From positions 42,318,035 through 42,382,034 of the forward strand of contig NC_134831.1 of NCBI RefSeq assembly GCF_004210375.1: a stretch of 64,000 bases of DNA, in the 5' to 3' direction. A program made the translations under genes and the position numbers. Shown piece after piece: positions 1 through 12,422 of this stretch; position 1 is the first letter of the stretch, and each line of letters starts with the position of its first letter. A model generated the notes under the pieces. The model worked only from the letters and a program-made list of their open reading frames with translations. It was not told the DNA's origin and made no database searches. The DNA is from Tachypleus tridentatus. Taxonomy: Eukaryota; Arthropoda; Merostomata; Xiphosura; Limulidae.

Positions 1-505
1 TCTCCAAAAACCGTTAAAAATTATACACACACCTAGACCAACAACACAGTCAACAACAAACTACAAAACTTTACACTGCTGCATTCTATATATTCCCGAC
101 ATCAGCAAAAAAATAACAAACATTTGGAAAAAAACTTATAATAAAACATAACATTTCGGTAAACATCAAATTTATTCAAAAACCTGGTACAAAACTAAAG
201 TTCATGCCATGTAAAAATTACACTGACAAACACAACACCAACATTATTTATAAATTACAATGTCACGACTTTATATTGGAGAAGCAAGCAGAAATATTAA
301 AAACAGATTGAAAGAACACAAAAAAACACTTTCACACCTGTTTGAAAATTGAAAGCCAAATAATCACAACATAACCGTAGAAATCACCCAGATACTAAGG
401 AGGGAAATAAATATTAACAAACGCAAAATCAAAGAATCCCTTGAAGAACTCAAACAAAAATTAAATCAGTATAAAGGAACACATTCATACCTGTATTACA
501 TAACC
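1..505 (+). pseudogene. Penelope-like retroelement relic, C terminus with GIY-YIG domain
   Basis: Translating the + strand with frame changes gives a thumb-like segment (LYIPDISKKITNIWKKTYNK), a Cys-containing stretch (KLKFMPCKNYTDKHN), then LYIGEASRNIKNRLKEHKKT, a GIY-YIG nuclease core (here YIGEASR...RLKEH), followed by a Lys-rich helix ending near HSYLYY. That order is the C terminus of Penelope-like element polymerases. Stops and frame shifts mark it as dead. It is cut at its 5' side by the window edge and followed by a terminal-repeat-like segment (540-705). Confidence 0.72.
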
Positions 506-539
506 TCACATTTAACTGCAACGCCCCTACAATCTTGCA

Positions 540-705
540 CCCGTTTATACTCTCGTCCCTAAGCCCAGCAACGATCAGTTGCAAACTCTCTTTGTTAACT
601 TGAAGATGATCTAAGAAGGTCAAAACGTTATCCTGTATTTTATTTTAATTAAAGTTTTAATATCCATACCAGCCGTCTTTACTTCAAGGGAGTTTATCGT
701 CATCA
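540..705 (+). repeat. Penelope-type terminal repeat with degenerate hammerhead-like motif
   Basis: Matches the arms at 49905-50040 and 50210-50345 over about 130 bp. The segment 566-632 has gatcagttgcaaactc, then ttgaagatgat-ctaagaaggtc-aaaacgtt. This corresponds to hammerhead core boxes CUGANGA / stem II / GAAA, with C3 and the first G of GAAA mutated. It sits right after the GIY-YIG relic, where the Penelope 3' terminal repeat belongs. Confidence 0.6.
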
Positions 706-1067
706 TGATCCAGATATTTGGTGTTGATGTGGAAGTAGCTAAATGGCAGCTACTTTTTCTCATAATTCAGATGGCTGACGAGTCTTGATACAAAAGTAAC
801 TAACCACTTTCCTTATAACCAAGATATTGATTGGGTTCTGAAGAGAAATAAGCTAACCACTTTTCTTCATAATCTAGACGCTTGACAAGTTCTGGTTCAG
901 AAGTAACCAAGTACTCTCCTACATAGTTCAGGTGCTTGATGAATCTTGGTTTGAAAGTGGCCAACCACTTTTCTTCAAGAAGTAGATGCCCTATTCGTCG
1001 AAACAAATGTAAAATAATTAAACATCTGAAGCCGGTATATAAATGATAAAGAGAAACTTGTACCAAC

Positions 1068-1212
1068 TGGTGTCCCCCGCCAGTACGGCGAAAAGTCTAC
1101 GGATTTACAACGCAAAAACAGGGGTTCGATTCTCCTCGGTGGGCTCAGCAGATAGCCCGATGTGGCTTTGATATAAGAAAAAGAAACACACACACACACA
1201 CACACACACAAA
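1068..1212 (+). repeat. Family B tRNA-derived SINE with (AC)n tail
   Basis: tRNA-like head with B box ggttcgattctcc, body ending agcagatagcccgatgtggc, then a CA microsatellite at about 1190-1212. Family B has a cagcggtatgtctgcgg-like A box region and tail agctttgtgcttaattacaa in better copies. Confidence 0.65.
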
Positions 1213-1559
1213 ATGGAAAATCCATCGCATTTATATCATTAAAAACCTTCACAAAAAGGCACTTAGAAATGATATTATCTACGCAGGTTGTAAATAAAAC
1301 AACTCTATTCCAGACTCACAGCTTTGTTAGACACTTTTTTATTACAAAACTTACGAATGTTTAGGAGTGTTCTTTTAGTTTTGTTCGACCGAGGACGAGT
1401 ATTAATCAGCGTTCAATGTTTTGACGAACTTAGAAACCGAATAGCAAGAGATATTATTTCCTGTTCCTTGCAACTCTTCTGTTGACTTGTTTTGCACTTG
1501 GTTACGATAAAAATATCTGTGAATTATTAATCTATCGAATATCGATTGTTGTATTTTTA

Positions 1560-1655
1560 TAACAAAGCCACATTGGTCTATCTGCTGTGTCAGTCACGGG
1601 TAATCGAACCTAGAACTTTACTATTATACGGAGGGACTATCGAAAGTAGAACGAT
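1560..1655 (-). repeat. Family B SINE fragment
   Basis: Contains aacaaagccacattgg and tctatctgctgtgtc, then B box complement gggtaatcgaacc, in reverse orientation. Diverged. Confidence 0.5.
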
Positions 1656-2359
1656 ATCTTTCAAACCTTTATTCAACTTTAGCCTGGCCTAACGGTTACC
1701 GTTTTGTATGGTTCAAGGTTCAAAACTTTATGCCGAAGGAAACACTTCATACTTTCAGCTGTAAGTACTTTACAAAAGTGAACTAACAATTTTATTATTT
1801 GGTTCAAAGACCTGAACAAAACACTTTTGACTGTTCTCTTTCTGTTCTTTAAATTAAAGGTCTTTAACTTAGCCATTCAGCCCGAGAGAGCTAAAGTGCT
1901 ATTAGGGTTGAAATAAGTTATTTCTATTATTCATTTCTCTTATAGAATTATTTTATTACAAGTTACAACTTTTGCAGTAAGTAAGCTTATTTTTTAGATG
2001 AACTACGGAGTTTCGTTCACTGGTGAGCATTATCAAGTACAAAAGTTTTATCCATAAAGAACATTGTAGTATTAAATCAACGTTCAATAATCTAGTAATG
2101 TATTTAAATTCCAGAATAGATAGGGGTTACTTATACATGTGCATATAAATCGTGTGGATTGACAGAATATTTATGTTTGAACAGCAAATACGAACAAAAA
2201 GTTAATAAATATAAAAACTATGAAACATGTAACACATTTGCGTAATATGAGGAGTGTAGGGAAAATTAAGATCGAAGACATATAGAGATGTGCCAGGTAT
2301 TTGTTAGTTGTGGGATTGTTTGATTTTATTAATAAAACTTCTTTGATTTTACTTCTGTT

Positions 2360-2660
2360 AGTGTCAGACTTGTGTTTTAGTTCTGTGATATTATTTTCAG
2401 GAAAACTGTTTGTTTTTACTCATATGCTCATGGACTTGGAAAAGGAGGGTTTTGGATGTTCTTTTAATTTGATCTTCATTCACGTCCTGTATTACCTGTG
2501 CAAAAGGCTGGACAACTGTTGCATTGTATTTTGTAAATTTTTCCTGGTGGGGTTGGCCCATTATGTGAATTTCTTAAATAAGTTTATTTTTATTCCAGAG
2601 GTAAAAACTAATGCATTTGTTTTGTTAAGGTTCTATTTACGCGCTAGTTTTTTTATAAAA
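2360..2660 (-). pseudogene. Penelope-like GIY-YIG relic (antisense)
   Basis: The minus strand reads GKIYKIQCNSCPAFCTGNTGR, then Pro-rich NPPFPSP and an AYE/HEH-type segment. This matches the CxxCxxxYxGxTxR start of the Penelope GIY-YIG domain, with in-frame stops. The open + strand frame over 2301-2681 is the shadow of this relic and not a gene. Confidence 0.5.
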
Positions 2661-2691
2661 TTTATGATTGAGGTATGCTAAAATTTCTATG

Positions 2692-3775
2692 TATGAGATA
2701 GTGCAAGTGATTAGGTATCCTTTATTTTAAGAATAAGATAGTCCAAGTGATCGGGTTTCCTTTATTTTAAGAATGAGATAGTCCAAGTGATCGAGTTTCC
2801 TTTGTTTTAAGGATGAGATAGTGCAAGTAACTGTTTTTTTTTTGTCTTAAGGATGAGATAGTGGAAGTGATTGGGTTTCCTTTGCTTTAAGGATGAGATA
2901 GTGCAAGTGATTGGGTTTCCTTTGTTTTAAGGATGAGGTAGTGCAATTGATTGGGTTTTCTTTGTTTTAAGGATGAGATAATGCAAGTGATCAGGTTTCC
3001 TTTGTTTTAAGGATGAGATAGTGCAAGTGATTGGGTTTCCTTTGTTTTAAGGATAAGATAATGGAAGTGATTGGGTTTTCTCTATTTTAAGGATGAGGTA
3101 GTGCAAGTGATCGGGCTTCCTTTGTTTTAAGGATGAGATGGTGGAAGTGACTGGGTTTCCTTTGTTTTAAGTATAAGATAGTGCAAGTGATTGGGTTTTC
3201 TTTATTTTAAGGATGAGGTAGTGCAAGTGATCGGGCTTTCTTTGTTTTAAGGATGAGATGGTGGAAGTGACTGGGTTTTCTTTATTTTAAGGATGCCACA
3301 GTGCAAGTGATCAGGTTTCCTTTGTTTTAAGGATGAGATATTGCAAGTGAACAGGTTTCCTTTGTTTTAAGGATGAGGTAGTGCAAGTGATTGGGTTTTC
3401 TCTGTTTTAAGGATGAGGTAGTGCAAGTGATCAGGTTTCCTTTGTTTTAAGGATGAGATGGTGCAAGTGACTCGATTTCCCTTGTTTCAAGGATGAGGTA
3501 GTTCAAGTGGCTGGGTTTTCTTTGTTTTAAGAACGATATGGTGGAAGTGACTGGGTTTTCATTGTTTTAAGGATGAGGTAGTGCAAGTGATTGGGTTTCC
3601 TTTGTTTTAAGGATGAAGTAGTGCAAGTGATTAAGTTTCCTTTGTTTTAAGAATGAGATAATGCAAGTGACTGGGTTGACTTTGTTTATAGGATGAGATA
3701 GTGCAAGTGATCAGTTTTCCTTTGCTTTAAATATGAGATAGTGCAAGTGACCAGTTTTCCTTTGTTTTAAGGAGA
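2692..3775. repeat. 40-bp minisatellite, about 27 copies
   Basis: Unit ggatgagatagtgcaagtga + ttgggtttcctttgttttaa, repeated head to tail with scattered substitutions and almost no length change. The unit often carries tandem GATGAG and GTGCAAGTGA words. Confidence 0.95.
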
Positions 3776-4974
3776 GTTTTTTGAATTTGTTTTATTGTTA
3801 GGTGCTCCTTGTCTGTTTTTTTTTTAATTCGTTAATAATCGGTGCTACTATTGTAGTATGAAACAGTTTTGTGTTAGTAAAGCATTGAACTAAGCTGGTT
3901 TCTGTGATGCATATAGTGTATGCTAAATCTGGGAGACTTTTTTTTATGGTGCCTAGCTTCTGGTGGATTACAAGATTACGAAACCACTTTACGTAGTTTC
4001 CGCTGTATGTGTTTTTTTCTATGGACTTTAGTAGTGCTTGGGAGGTTCGTGTTTTGTTAACGTTTGAAAAAACGTATCGTTTAGTTGTTTAAATTTGCGT
4101 ATGTGTTTGTTACTGGAGATTCACACATGTAATTCAGAATACCTTTTTAAATAAAATTCACTCTTTCCGTTCGCAGGCCATATAGAAAATCGTATTACCG
4201 GAGTTATGTGCCCATTCGATTTTGTACTTTCATTAGTTTTTCTCTTTTTTATGCGACATTAAATAAAACAATTGTAAGTGAATCTTGTAATTGTAACATA
4301 ACTATTAAACATAATACACAAAATTACCACACACGTGTTTTATTTTGAGGATTGACTTTACATGTACTAATACTGAAAAAGAAAGAAACAAACGGAAATA
4401 GACACCGTTCTGGAGCAGAAACTTCGTAAATATTCCCTGAAAATGTTATCCGTAGACCTTAACATGTGTAGTCATCGTTTATTGATTAGGTTACTGAACT
4501 CTTTCTTCTTATCTCTATGTCTCGGAGCAACGTTATTATATTTCGAGTTCTCGAATGATTTTCGTTACTGAAATACCTGAGTTGCAATATAATACAAGAA
4601 ACATATGTTAAGATATGTCAAATTTCACTATTTAATTAAATTTTGAAGGAATGTTTACTATCTTCCAAGCTAGAACAATGTTGAGCTAGAAACAGATTCC
4701 AAGATTTTTGGAATCTCTACTGATCGAATAGTAATAATAAGATATATGTGAAAAAAAAGTTAAAGATTTTCAAAATTTGTATAATGCAGTCTGCACTCTT
4801 AGTACTTATTTTCAGACACCCCGAGTGTACTTTTGTATGCGATGTTTTAAAATTATATTTCAAAGAACTAAAGTGTTAGGTGCGCTATGTGGAAGGTTTG
4901 AATATGCTCATTTTTAACCTCCAGAGTTTGTTTTTGAGAAGCTATTGAGGGTAAATATATTTTGTTTGATTTTT

Positions 4975-5070
4975 TGCATAAAACTAGGCATTTATGCTAT
5001 ATGTTTTCTGCCACTGTGGGTATCAAAAACCGATTTTTTAGCGTTATAAGCCTTCAAACTCAGCACTGAA
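4975..5070 (-). repeat. Family B SINE copy, diverged
   Basis: ctatatgttttctgccactg, then gggtatcaaaaaccg and cactgaaacactgggg, the reverse of family B; adjacent to a second copy in the same orientation. Confidence 0.5.
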
Positions 5071-5087
5071 ACACTGGGGCGTATCTG

Positions 5088-5206
5088 TTTGTTTGTTTGG
5101 AATTAAGCACAAAGCTAAACAGTAGGCTATCTATGTTCTGCCTACCACGGGTATCAAAACCTAGTGGTGTGAGTCCGCAAACATAGCGCTGTGCCACTGG
5201 GGGCGT
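5088..5206 (-). repeat. Family B SINE
   Basis: Starts gtttgtttgtttggaattaa gcacaaagct; contains ctgcctaccacgggtatcaa and ends gtgccactgggggcg. Near complete in reverse orientation. Confidence 0.75.
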
Positions 5207-5885
5207 AAAACATATTCCTGTTTTGAAGTCCACTTTAGAGTGCAATACAACAAAGTAGAGAGACATAAGTTCAAGTTAAGCTTTATATCAACAGATGAAG
5301 CTTTCACAATTTCAAATTTGCCCTTCAGCCAACCATGATCTGACTCTTTTCAGCTCTTGAATTACCCCAACTCAGTGGTGGCGCCAGTATAGATGGTAAA
5401 TTATAATAATGTAAATACCAAGGTACATTTCAGAAAGGTGTGCTATTGTGAACTGCGTTTTCAATGCAGTTTTCATTGGAAACTCATACTCTGATTAATA
5501 ATTAATTATTACAAATTAGAAATAATCTGTTTATGAAAGTATGCGTATATGTAAAAGAGGAAGCTCACCTAAATTCCACCCAAGGTAATACATAATAATA
5601 AAGAAAATCAAGATTAGCTTAGATTGAACATTTAGTACACATTAAGAGTAAAGCTACAAATCAAAAGAAATGTAACATAAAGACATAGTTTACATAGCAG
5701 AAACGAATTATCCCACGTGAAGTTAATACACTCTGAGGAAAAGTAAGGTCACCATCAGGCTAACTATCTTTCATCATGTTGTGTTTATAGTCAATATTAC
5801 TTCAAAACAATGCGCCTGTTCTGGTGATTGGCAGCAAATGTGTCTATAACAGTATCAATATCGAGTTGTTTTGCCCTCCTGGAAT

Positions 5886-6750
5886 TTACTGATATGACAG
5901 CAAGGTTGCTGGTGCAGGTGTTACAACTGCTGTTGTGCAAATATACTTGAGAAGCTTCAGACATGAGAAACTTCTCTTACAGGCAGCTGAAGTGAGAGGC
6001 AGGGTCACAGCGATGCATACAAGTTTGTGGAGATCCATGAAGACATCCTTATATGGCTCCAGCATGGTTACAAGCTCCAATGGTGAGGATACTTCCTGCC
6101 CCTTGACTTTCTTCCTGGCAATTAGCCAGTTCAACTGGTGGACCTCCATGCGAGGTCATCCTCTGCCACACCATAGTTTGCTGCCATTCCTAAGAGTGCT
6201 TGCTTGTCCAGAAATGTAAAGTGTTTGGGGTTCAATGCAGTTGCACCCATCAGAACACTGCAGGCATCAGAGGAGAATCTTCTATTCAGCTTGTTGAGCA
6301 TCCTGTCTATGATGGCATAGAAGGTGTGTCTCCTGGCATCTGGTGTTGGTTCATCTCTTGGGCCAGTACCAGATGTGATTATGAATTCATTCAGGTGTCT
6401 GGGGCAGATCGCTGTCAACCTTGATGCACAGTCTCAGTGCGTATTTCAACTTTCTTACACATATCCTCAGCAGACTCTTCCAAGTCTTTCCATGCTGCTT
6501 CAGTTCTCATTTCTGAGAGACCAGAGATGACAGATTGTACTAGGTCCTCTGCAGAGGCATGCTGCAGTAGCTTTTCTATGGCCACTAAACTGGTTACAAA
6601 CTGCATGCTATGTTTTACTTTTCAATAAAAGATAAATGAAATTAATGGGTAAATACCTGTGAAACCTTTGGTTTATCAAGTAAAATCCTTGATGATCTTT
6701 TGTAACTTGAAATCAACGTGGTTGTCTAATCTTCGTCAAAGCTCAAGATA
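5886..6750 (-). pseudogene. Decayed hAT-like transposase (C-terminal part)
   Basis: Three overlapping minus-strand frames: 6415-6606 (helical, VTSLVAIEKLLQHASAEDLV), 6131-6418 (YAIIDRMLNKLNRRFSSDAC, FTFLDKQALLGMAANYG) and 5886-6149 (LHKLVCIAVTLPLTSAACKR then SFSCLKLLK). The last matches the hAT dimerisation motif around (S/A)xxERxFS near the transposase C terminus, as in TTF/ZMYM-type hAT proteins. Frameshifts and the missing N-terminal part make it non-functional. No terminal inverted repeats were recognised. Confidence 0.65.
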
Positions 6751-6998
6751 GAATGGCATTACACAGGGAGCGGCAATACAGCGCATGAGTTTCAGTGCAT
6801 TCAGTACGTTGCTATGGGACGCATGGCACATACTTCCGTCTTAATGAAGACGTTGAGTTCTACAGATCCATGTCTCTTTGATGTTAATTGTTAAGCAACA
6901 ACGACAATTGTGTTTTCCATATTTTATAAATATATGTAGGTAACAATATTGGGGGGCTGAGGAGGGCTTGGCTCATTTTGGGGGGCTCGTCGATTTTT

Positions 6999-7049
6999 AA
7001 AGAGTACGCAACACTTTTCTTAAATTCTACCAACTGTTGCGTACTCTTT
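6999..7049. repeat. 15-bp perfect inverted repeat (hairpin)
   Basis: aaagagtacgcaaca on the left and tgttgcgtactcttt on the right, about 21 bp apart. It could be a short palindromic remnant of a DNA transposon end. No transcript evidence. Confidence 0.7.
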
Positions 7050-9300
7050 GAAATGACAATATTATATTGTCAAGGCTTATATTTAATGAAATATTCCTAT
7101 TTAATTTTCAATAGCAGGATTTAAGTACTATTTGGTCAACGCTATTTCAGGAACATGCTGTCGTCAACTGATCGATTTTACTTTGTTCATGCTGTCTGTA
7201 CTTTTCATAGCTTTGAACTTTATTGTTGTTTAAATTGACTGATAAGGTCAATTTAAACAATAAGGTCAATAAGGACTTCAGTGCCTTGAAATTTGATTTT
7301 AATTTGAGAAAACGTCATAAAAATTTAATTTTACATGTTTGGTGTTTCTTTCGACAGAATAAATTTAAAGTTTAAATGAATTACTTTTCAATATTTGTTA
7401 AAAATTATTATTAGTATCCCACTTTTGTCTGTGTGCATATGATAATTCGTTCAATATGATTAGATCAATATAGAGGGTGCTTACGGTTAGCTCTAGGTAG
7501 CTCTATCCAGGGTGTGGTCGTTTAATCGGTTAAAAAGTTATATACCTGAAGGTTAAAATATTAAAAAAATTGTAATCAACGTTAGTCTTTAGTTTTAAAC
7601 CTAGGCTTGAAATACCACAGTTATACATTTTATCGAATTTCGACACATTGTACAAGCAGAATGATATAACGTTTTAAAATGGATGTCTGTTCATCCATTG
7701 CGTAATAAAGTAAAAAAGTTAAACTGAAATGCAGATACAAAATTATATGTTTAGGTTTGAGGCCAACTAAAAACGACTGTTATTGGTACATGAACGTTTA
7801 TGTGTATGTGTGTGTTGTTAAAATTTAACACAAAGCCTTTCCCTACTGCAAAATTCTCAATTTATATTTTATGTAACGCTGTACTATCAAAACAGTTGTT
7901 AAAAGCCGATTTCCAGAGCACTGTTTATGTCGTTTCTATGCTAAAAACATGTTACATTTTTATATTTGGAATAAAATACATAAACATGTTTTGTTTTTAT
8001 TTGAATTTTGAATAGTTTGATAGATAATTTTATAAAATTGTATGTACATTCAGTATTTTGTTAAGTTCTCAGAATTTTACCGAAAAGTGTAAAAACGTGG
8101 ATGACTCATTGAAACTATTGAAAGAGAGTGTGTTATAATGTCATTCTACTGTTAACAAGTGCATAAACAGGAATGAATAATTGAAAATATTGAAAGTACT
8201 CACAATACAAACATTACTGGAGATGGTTTTTAGTTTTAAAATAACTTTTAGAAAGAGCGTATCATAACGGCTAAATATTTAATTTTGTGTGATTAGATAA
8301 AAGTGTGAAGTGAGTGAACTATTGCAACTTTATAAATTTTGTCGAATTTCGATACATTCTGCTAACATATATAGATTTCGAAGCAAACGAACTGGAAGCC
8401 GTTAATAAGTTATTACATTTTAATATTTCGAAATACGATGCTTACATGACTTTATTTACAAAGGATTTAAAGCAGTGAGATGAACTCGCCACCATGGGAT
8501 CAAACTTACAGTATTTGTTTGACTTTTCAGCGAAACACTACACAAGGACCACATGTGTAACTTTCACACAGCGGTGACGTAAACAAGAAGAGGTACTGTA
8601 AGACTGTAATGACTTTCTGACGTTGGTCGAAACGAGGACATAAGTTTGACTTCAGTGCTGAAGTAAAAAGCAGAGGTATTTTATTACTCTCTGACAATCT
8701 ATCAGCGTTGTTAAGTAAAATAAAAAAAAAAACAGTGCTAGCTAGCCTAAAAACCAAAACAGAACAGATATAGATGGTCGAATGTTGTTCATAGAACTCG
8801 TAACATTAGGGAAGGTGGAACACCAGGTACGTCGTAAGTAGAAACGGGATATCGGAGACCACACAGCTTCTGAGTGAAGTTAACTGAGTTAGTGATAATG
8901 TCATTGGTGGAGCACTTACTAAGCTCACTATACATGGATGTAAATGGTAATGTCATTGGCTGAGCAGCTCTTACTAGAATCACTAGATATGGATGAAAAA
9001 GCTGAGCGTAACAAAGAAAGGCAGAGTAAAGTGACCTAAGTGCCTGAATTTGTGAACGTTAGAACTTCCTCCTAAGATATATAATAATAATAAGATAAGA
9101 ACTGCATTAGCTGCTTGCCCATAAGAAAAGGAGTACGCAAGTGACAGCAGAATGCAATATGTAAAATATTTTAGAGAGTTGTTATTCTTCTTTTTAACTT
9201 TAGAATGTGTTCTTAGAGCATTACGTGCCCCCAAATTACTGTTTCGTTAGTAGGAGTAAATTGATTCAGAATTAAACACATGGAGATAGGAGTGACTCAT
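7050..9300. other. Gene-free stretch
   Basis: AT-rich DNA with no recognisable gene. Near 8895-8997 a ~52-bp segment (gtcattggtggagcacttac / gtcattggctgagcagctct) is present twice in tandem. Short frames here lack similarity to anything I know. Confidence 0.5.
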
Positions 9301-9305
9301 GACTT

Positions 9306-9530
9306 AGTGGTTTGGTTTGTTTTGAATTTCGCGCAAAGCTACACGAAGGCTATCTGCGCTAGTCGTCTTTAATTAAACAGTGTAAGACTAGAGGGAAGGC
9401 AGTTAGTCATCACTACTCACCGCCAACTCTTGGGCTACTCTTTTACCAACGTATAGTGGGGTTGATCGTAACATAATAACGCCCCCATGACTGAAAGGGC
9501 GAGCATATTTGGTGTGACGGGGAGATTTAG
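9306..9530 (-). repeat. Family A SINE, tRNA head missing
   Basis: Reverse orientation: gaatttcgcgcaaagctaca, then gactagagggaaggcagtta and caactcttgggctactcttt, up to gtgtgacgggg. Family A in + orientation has a tRNA-like head, a body with acggtcaatcccactattcg and tail gctttgcgcgaaattcaaaa. Confidence 0.85.
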
Positions 9531-9599
9531 TGGTTAACTGTTCGAGCCGTGACGCCGGTAACACACTCCGCACTACTAGATATAGGCGTGTTATAAAAG

Positions 9600-10430
9600 T
9601 GACAGTCAATTACGTTATTCAAATAAACGAACCCAACAAAGCTTTTGTGCCGGCTAGCTTCCTTCATTTTGGTCAGTAGGTCAAAATTAGAGATTACTAT
9701 ATTTGATCTGGCAGTTAAGCCGACAGCACATAAGATGATGTTTAAGACGAAAACTCCAGTTCCATAAAGTTTGTGAAGTATTCTATACCAGTAATAGAGA
9801 TAAAATAGTTTTCTACATCACAGAATACTTTAGATAGATCAAACTGATAATAGATAGAAACGTCGTCCTTCTTGTAGATTAAACGCTATCTCTTCTCTGG
9901 AGTTTACTTTCACATACGACATTAAAGACGTAAATTAAATTAACCACTGGAAACCAACATTTTACCACCTTGTAAGCGCTTGGAGAAATAAATTTATGCA
10001 ACAATAAATAAATTATAAAGGTAATGAAAAAATATACGGCATTAACTTTTTGTATCAACTGGATATATATATATGTATCAAGAGTTAACTATATCATATT
10101 AAAACGATTTTAAATATGCAAACTAGCGGCCGATATAAAGTCAAAGTGGAATTGGTTATATCAAACTATCATTTGATATTGTGTGGCGTAAATAGATAGT
10201 GTGATGCTACGTAAAATTGATCGCTCTTAGGAAATGTATACAACAAAGTATTCATATACTCAAATAAAAAAGATGTTGCTTCAGATGATGTATATTTATA
10301 ATTTTCTGGTAGGGATATTTTAAACATTTAATGACATTCAAAATCAAAATAATTATATGGATTTACTTTGGGTTGTAGGACCACCAATTAATAGACTTGC
10401 AATTACTTCACATAACTTTCCATTGGCATC
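9600..10430. other. Gene-free stretch
   Basis: AT-rich sequence without an identifiable gene or repeat family. Ends at the TATAA microsatellite. Confidence 0.4.
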
Positions 10431-10435
10431 ACACA

Positions 10436-10572
10436 TATAATATAATATAATATAATATAATATAATATAATATAATATAATATAATATAATATAATATAA
10501 TATAATATAATATAATATAATATAATATAATATAATATAATATAATATAATATAATATAATATAATATAATA
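10436..10572. repeat. (TATAA)n microsatellite, about 27 perfect units
   Basis: An uninterrupted 5-bp repeat of about 135 bp. The open frames over it on the minus strand (YYIIL repeats) are repeat artefacts. Confidence 0.98.
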
Positions 10573-12420
10573 ACTGTACAAAACTCTTCATCTTCCACCA
10601 CACTTGGCACACTTTTAATAATAATATTATATAAATTTACATATTCTATCACACAGAGAACACCTTTAACAATAAATCTATTTAACTCTATATCTTCAAT
10701 AATGCATGGTGCACTTTCAGTAATAACTATACATAACATTCCGTTTACTATCTCACGTGATGCACTTCAAATAATCACTAAAGTGTAAACAGTTCTCCAT
10801 TATAAGTGTTTATATGTACATTGAATGTTTGTCTCCTGTAACTCTTTAATTTTATGTTTATACAACATATTTGGCTGTCTTACTACCAGCACAGTTATGT
10901 GTTTTTCTATTTATCTTTTATGTCTCTTTCTCCATCATTCCATTTCTCTATTTATACAACATTTGTAGCCGTCTTACAGTACATTGTCTGTCTGTATATC
11001 TTGTACATCTGTCTCTCTGTAACTCTGTCATTCTGTGTTTATACAACACATATGGCTATTTATCTATCAGCACAGTTATCTGTCTTCCTATCTATCTTGT
11101 ATATACGTTTCTCCACCTGGTTCATCATTCTTTCTTCCATGTAGCAGAACTGCATGAGTTGAGTATTTATTTATTTTTAAATTCAGTGACATAGAAAAAC
11201 TATAGTTCAAGTATAGTGAACATTAAATTTATTTAGAAAGTATATGACTATTCAGTTTGAACTATTTATTTTCAGTACTAAGTATAATATAAATACATAA
11301 AGGCAACAAATTATCCTTATCCAGTTTCTAGTGGTGGAAATCTAAACATACCATTGTTCCAAAGTCCAATCGAATACAAAAAATGTATAAATGCATCAAC
11401 AAACACTTTTAGTGTTTCATAAAGTGAAAATTAAATTTATATAGAGTTTCAACAGTTTATTTTAAATATTAAAATAATGTAAGTATATAGATTTCTACAA
11501 TGTATTATAATTGTTTTTTATTTTAATAAACGTTTTTAGTCTCTTTATCGTGAGTCAGATATTATTTTGCTTTCAGAAACGTTTTCTGATCTTGACGCAT
11601 ATAACCCAAAAAACAAAGTTTATTGAACTAGTCAATGACGTTGAATAACAAACACTTCCGACTGTGCTAAACTTGATTCATACAAACACTGGACCTTTCT
11701 CTCCTTTATATATCTTCCTTTTCTTTATCTACACTTCCAATGTAGCCACGTGACAAACCTTATCTTTTCTAACACTCAGAGCTTAGCTCGCTTGACATCA
11801 GTATTCAAACTGTTTGTTTTATAACACAGTCTCAATATTTCAGTAGAAATTGGAACAATAAACAGTAAGTAAGTCAATCATTTATTATCTTTAGTTGTAG
11901 CCAACGAATTAATAGATATATTAAATTATGATTGACCTAATAAGTTTTAAATTATTGCATGATATTTAAATAAGCGTCTTTTTTAGGATAACAAATTATT
12001 TACTCAACCTCATTTAATTAATATGTATACTGCAACGACTGTCTTGTTGAAATTAATGTTTTTAGATCACTTTTAAGGCAATAAATGCTAAAACTATATT
12101 TAAATATAGCAACTATAATCAGCAAATGTTGATTGTGTACTGAATCATACAAACGTGATTTCTTGTCTTATTCAATAATTATTGAAACATTAAGTATGGT
12201 AAAAAGAATTCAAAACTAACTTTAATGTATTAATAACATTATCATTCTATGGAAACACGGGTAAAAGAAAAATATGATTACACATGCGGAAACCTGTATG
12301 TTGTCCTATGAAAATATATAGAAATTGTCTGTACAACTTATCATTAAATGCACATTAAAATTTCTATACAGCTTTTAGTAACATTATGCATCTTCGTATA
12401 ATACGTGTAACACAAATAAA
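10573..12420. other. Gene-free stretch with imperfect TCTGTCT-rich repeats
   Basis: 10800-11130 contains loosely repeated blocks (tttatacaacatatttggct, tgtctctctgtaactctg). The rest is AT-rich with no recognised gene. Confidence 0.4.
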
Positions 12421-12422
12421 TA

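Noticed and set aside
2692-3775. CRISPR-like array
   Set aside because: Units are contiguous 40-bp repeats without unique spacers, in a eukaryotic genome with introns.
8527-9234. Three minus-strand frames of 64-83 codons in a row
   Set aside because: No shared domain, no splice sites linking them and no recognised similarity.
10353-10739. Minus-strand frames of 128 and 69 codons
   Set aside because: Most of the protein is translated (TATAA)n microsatellite.
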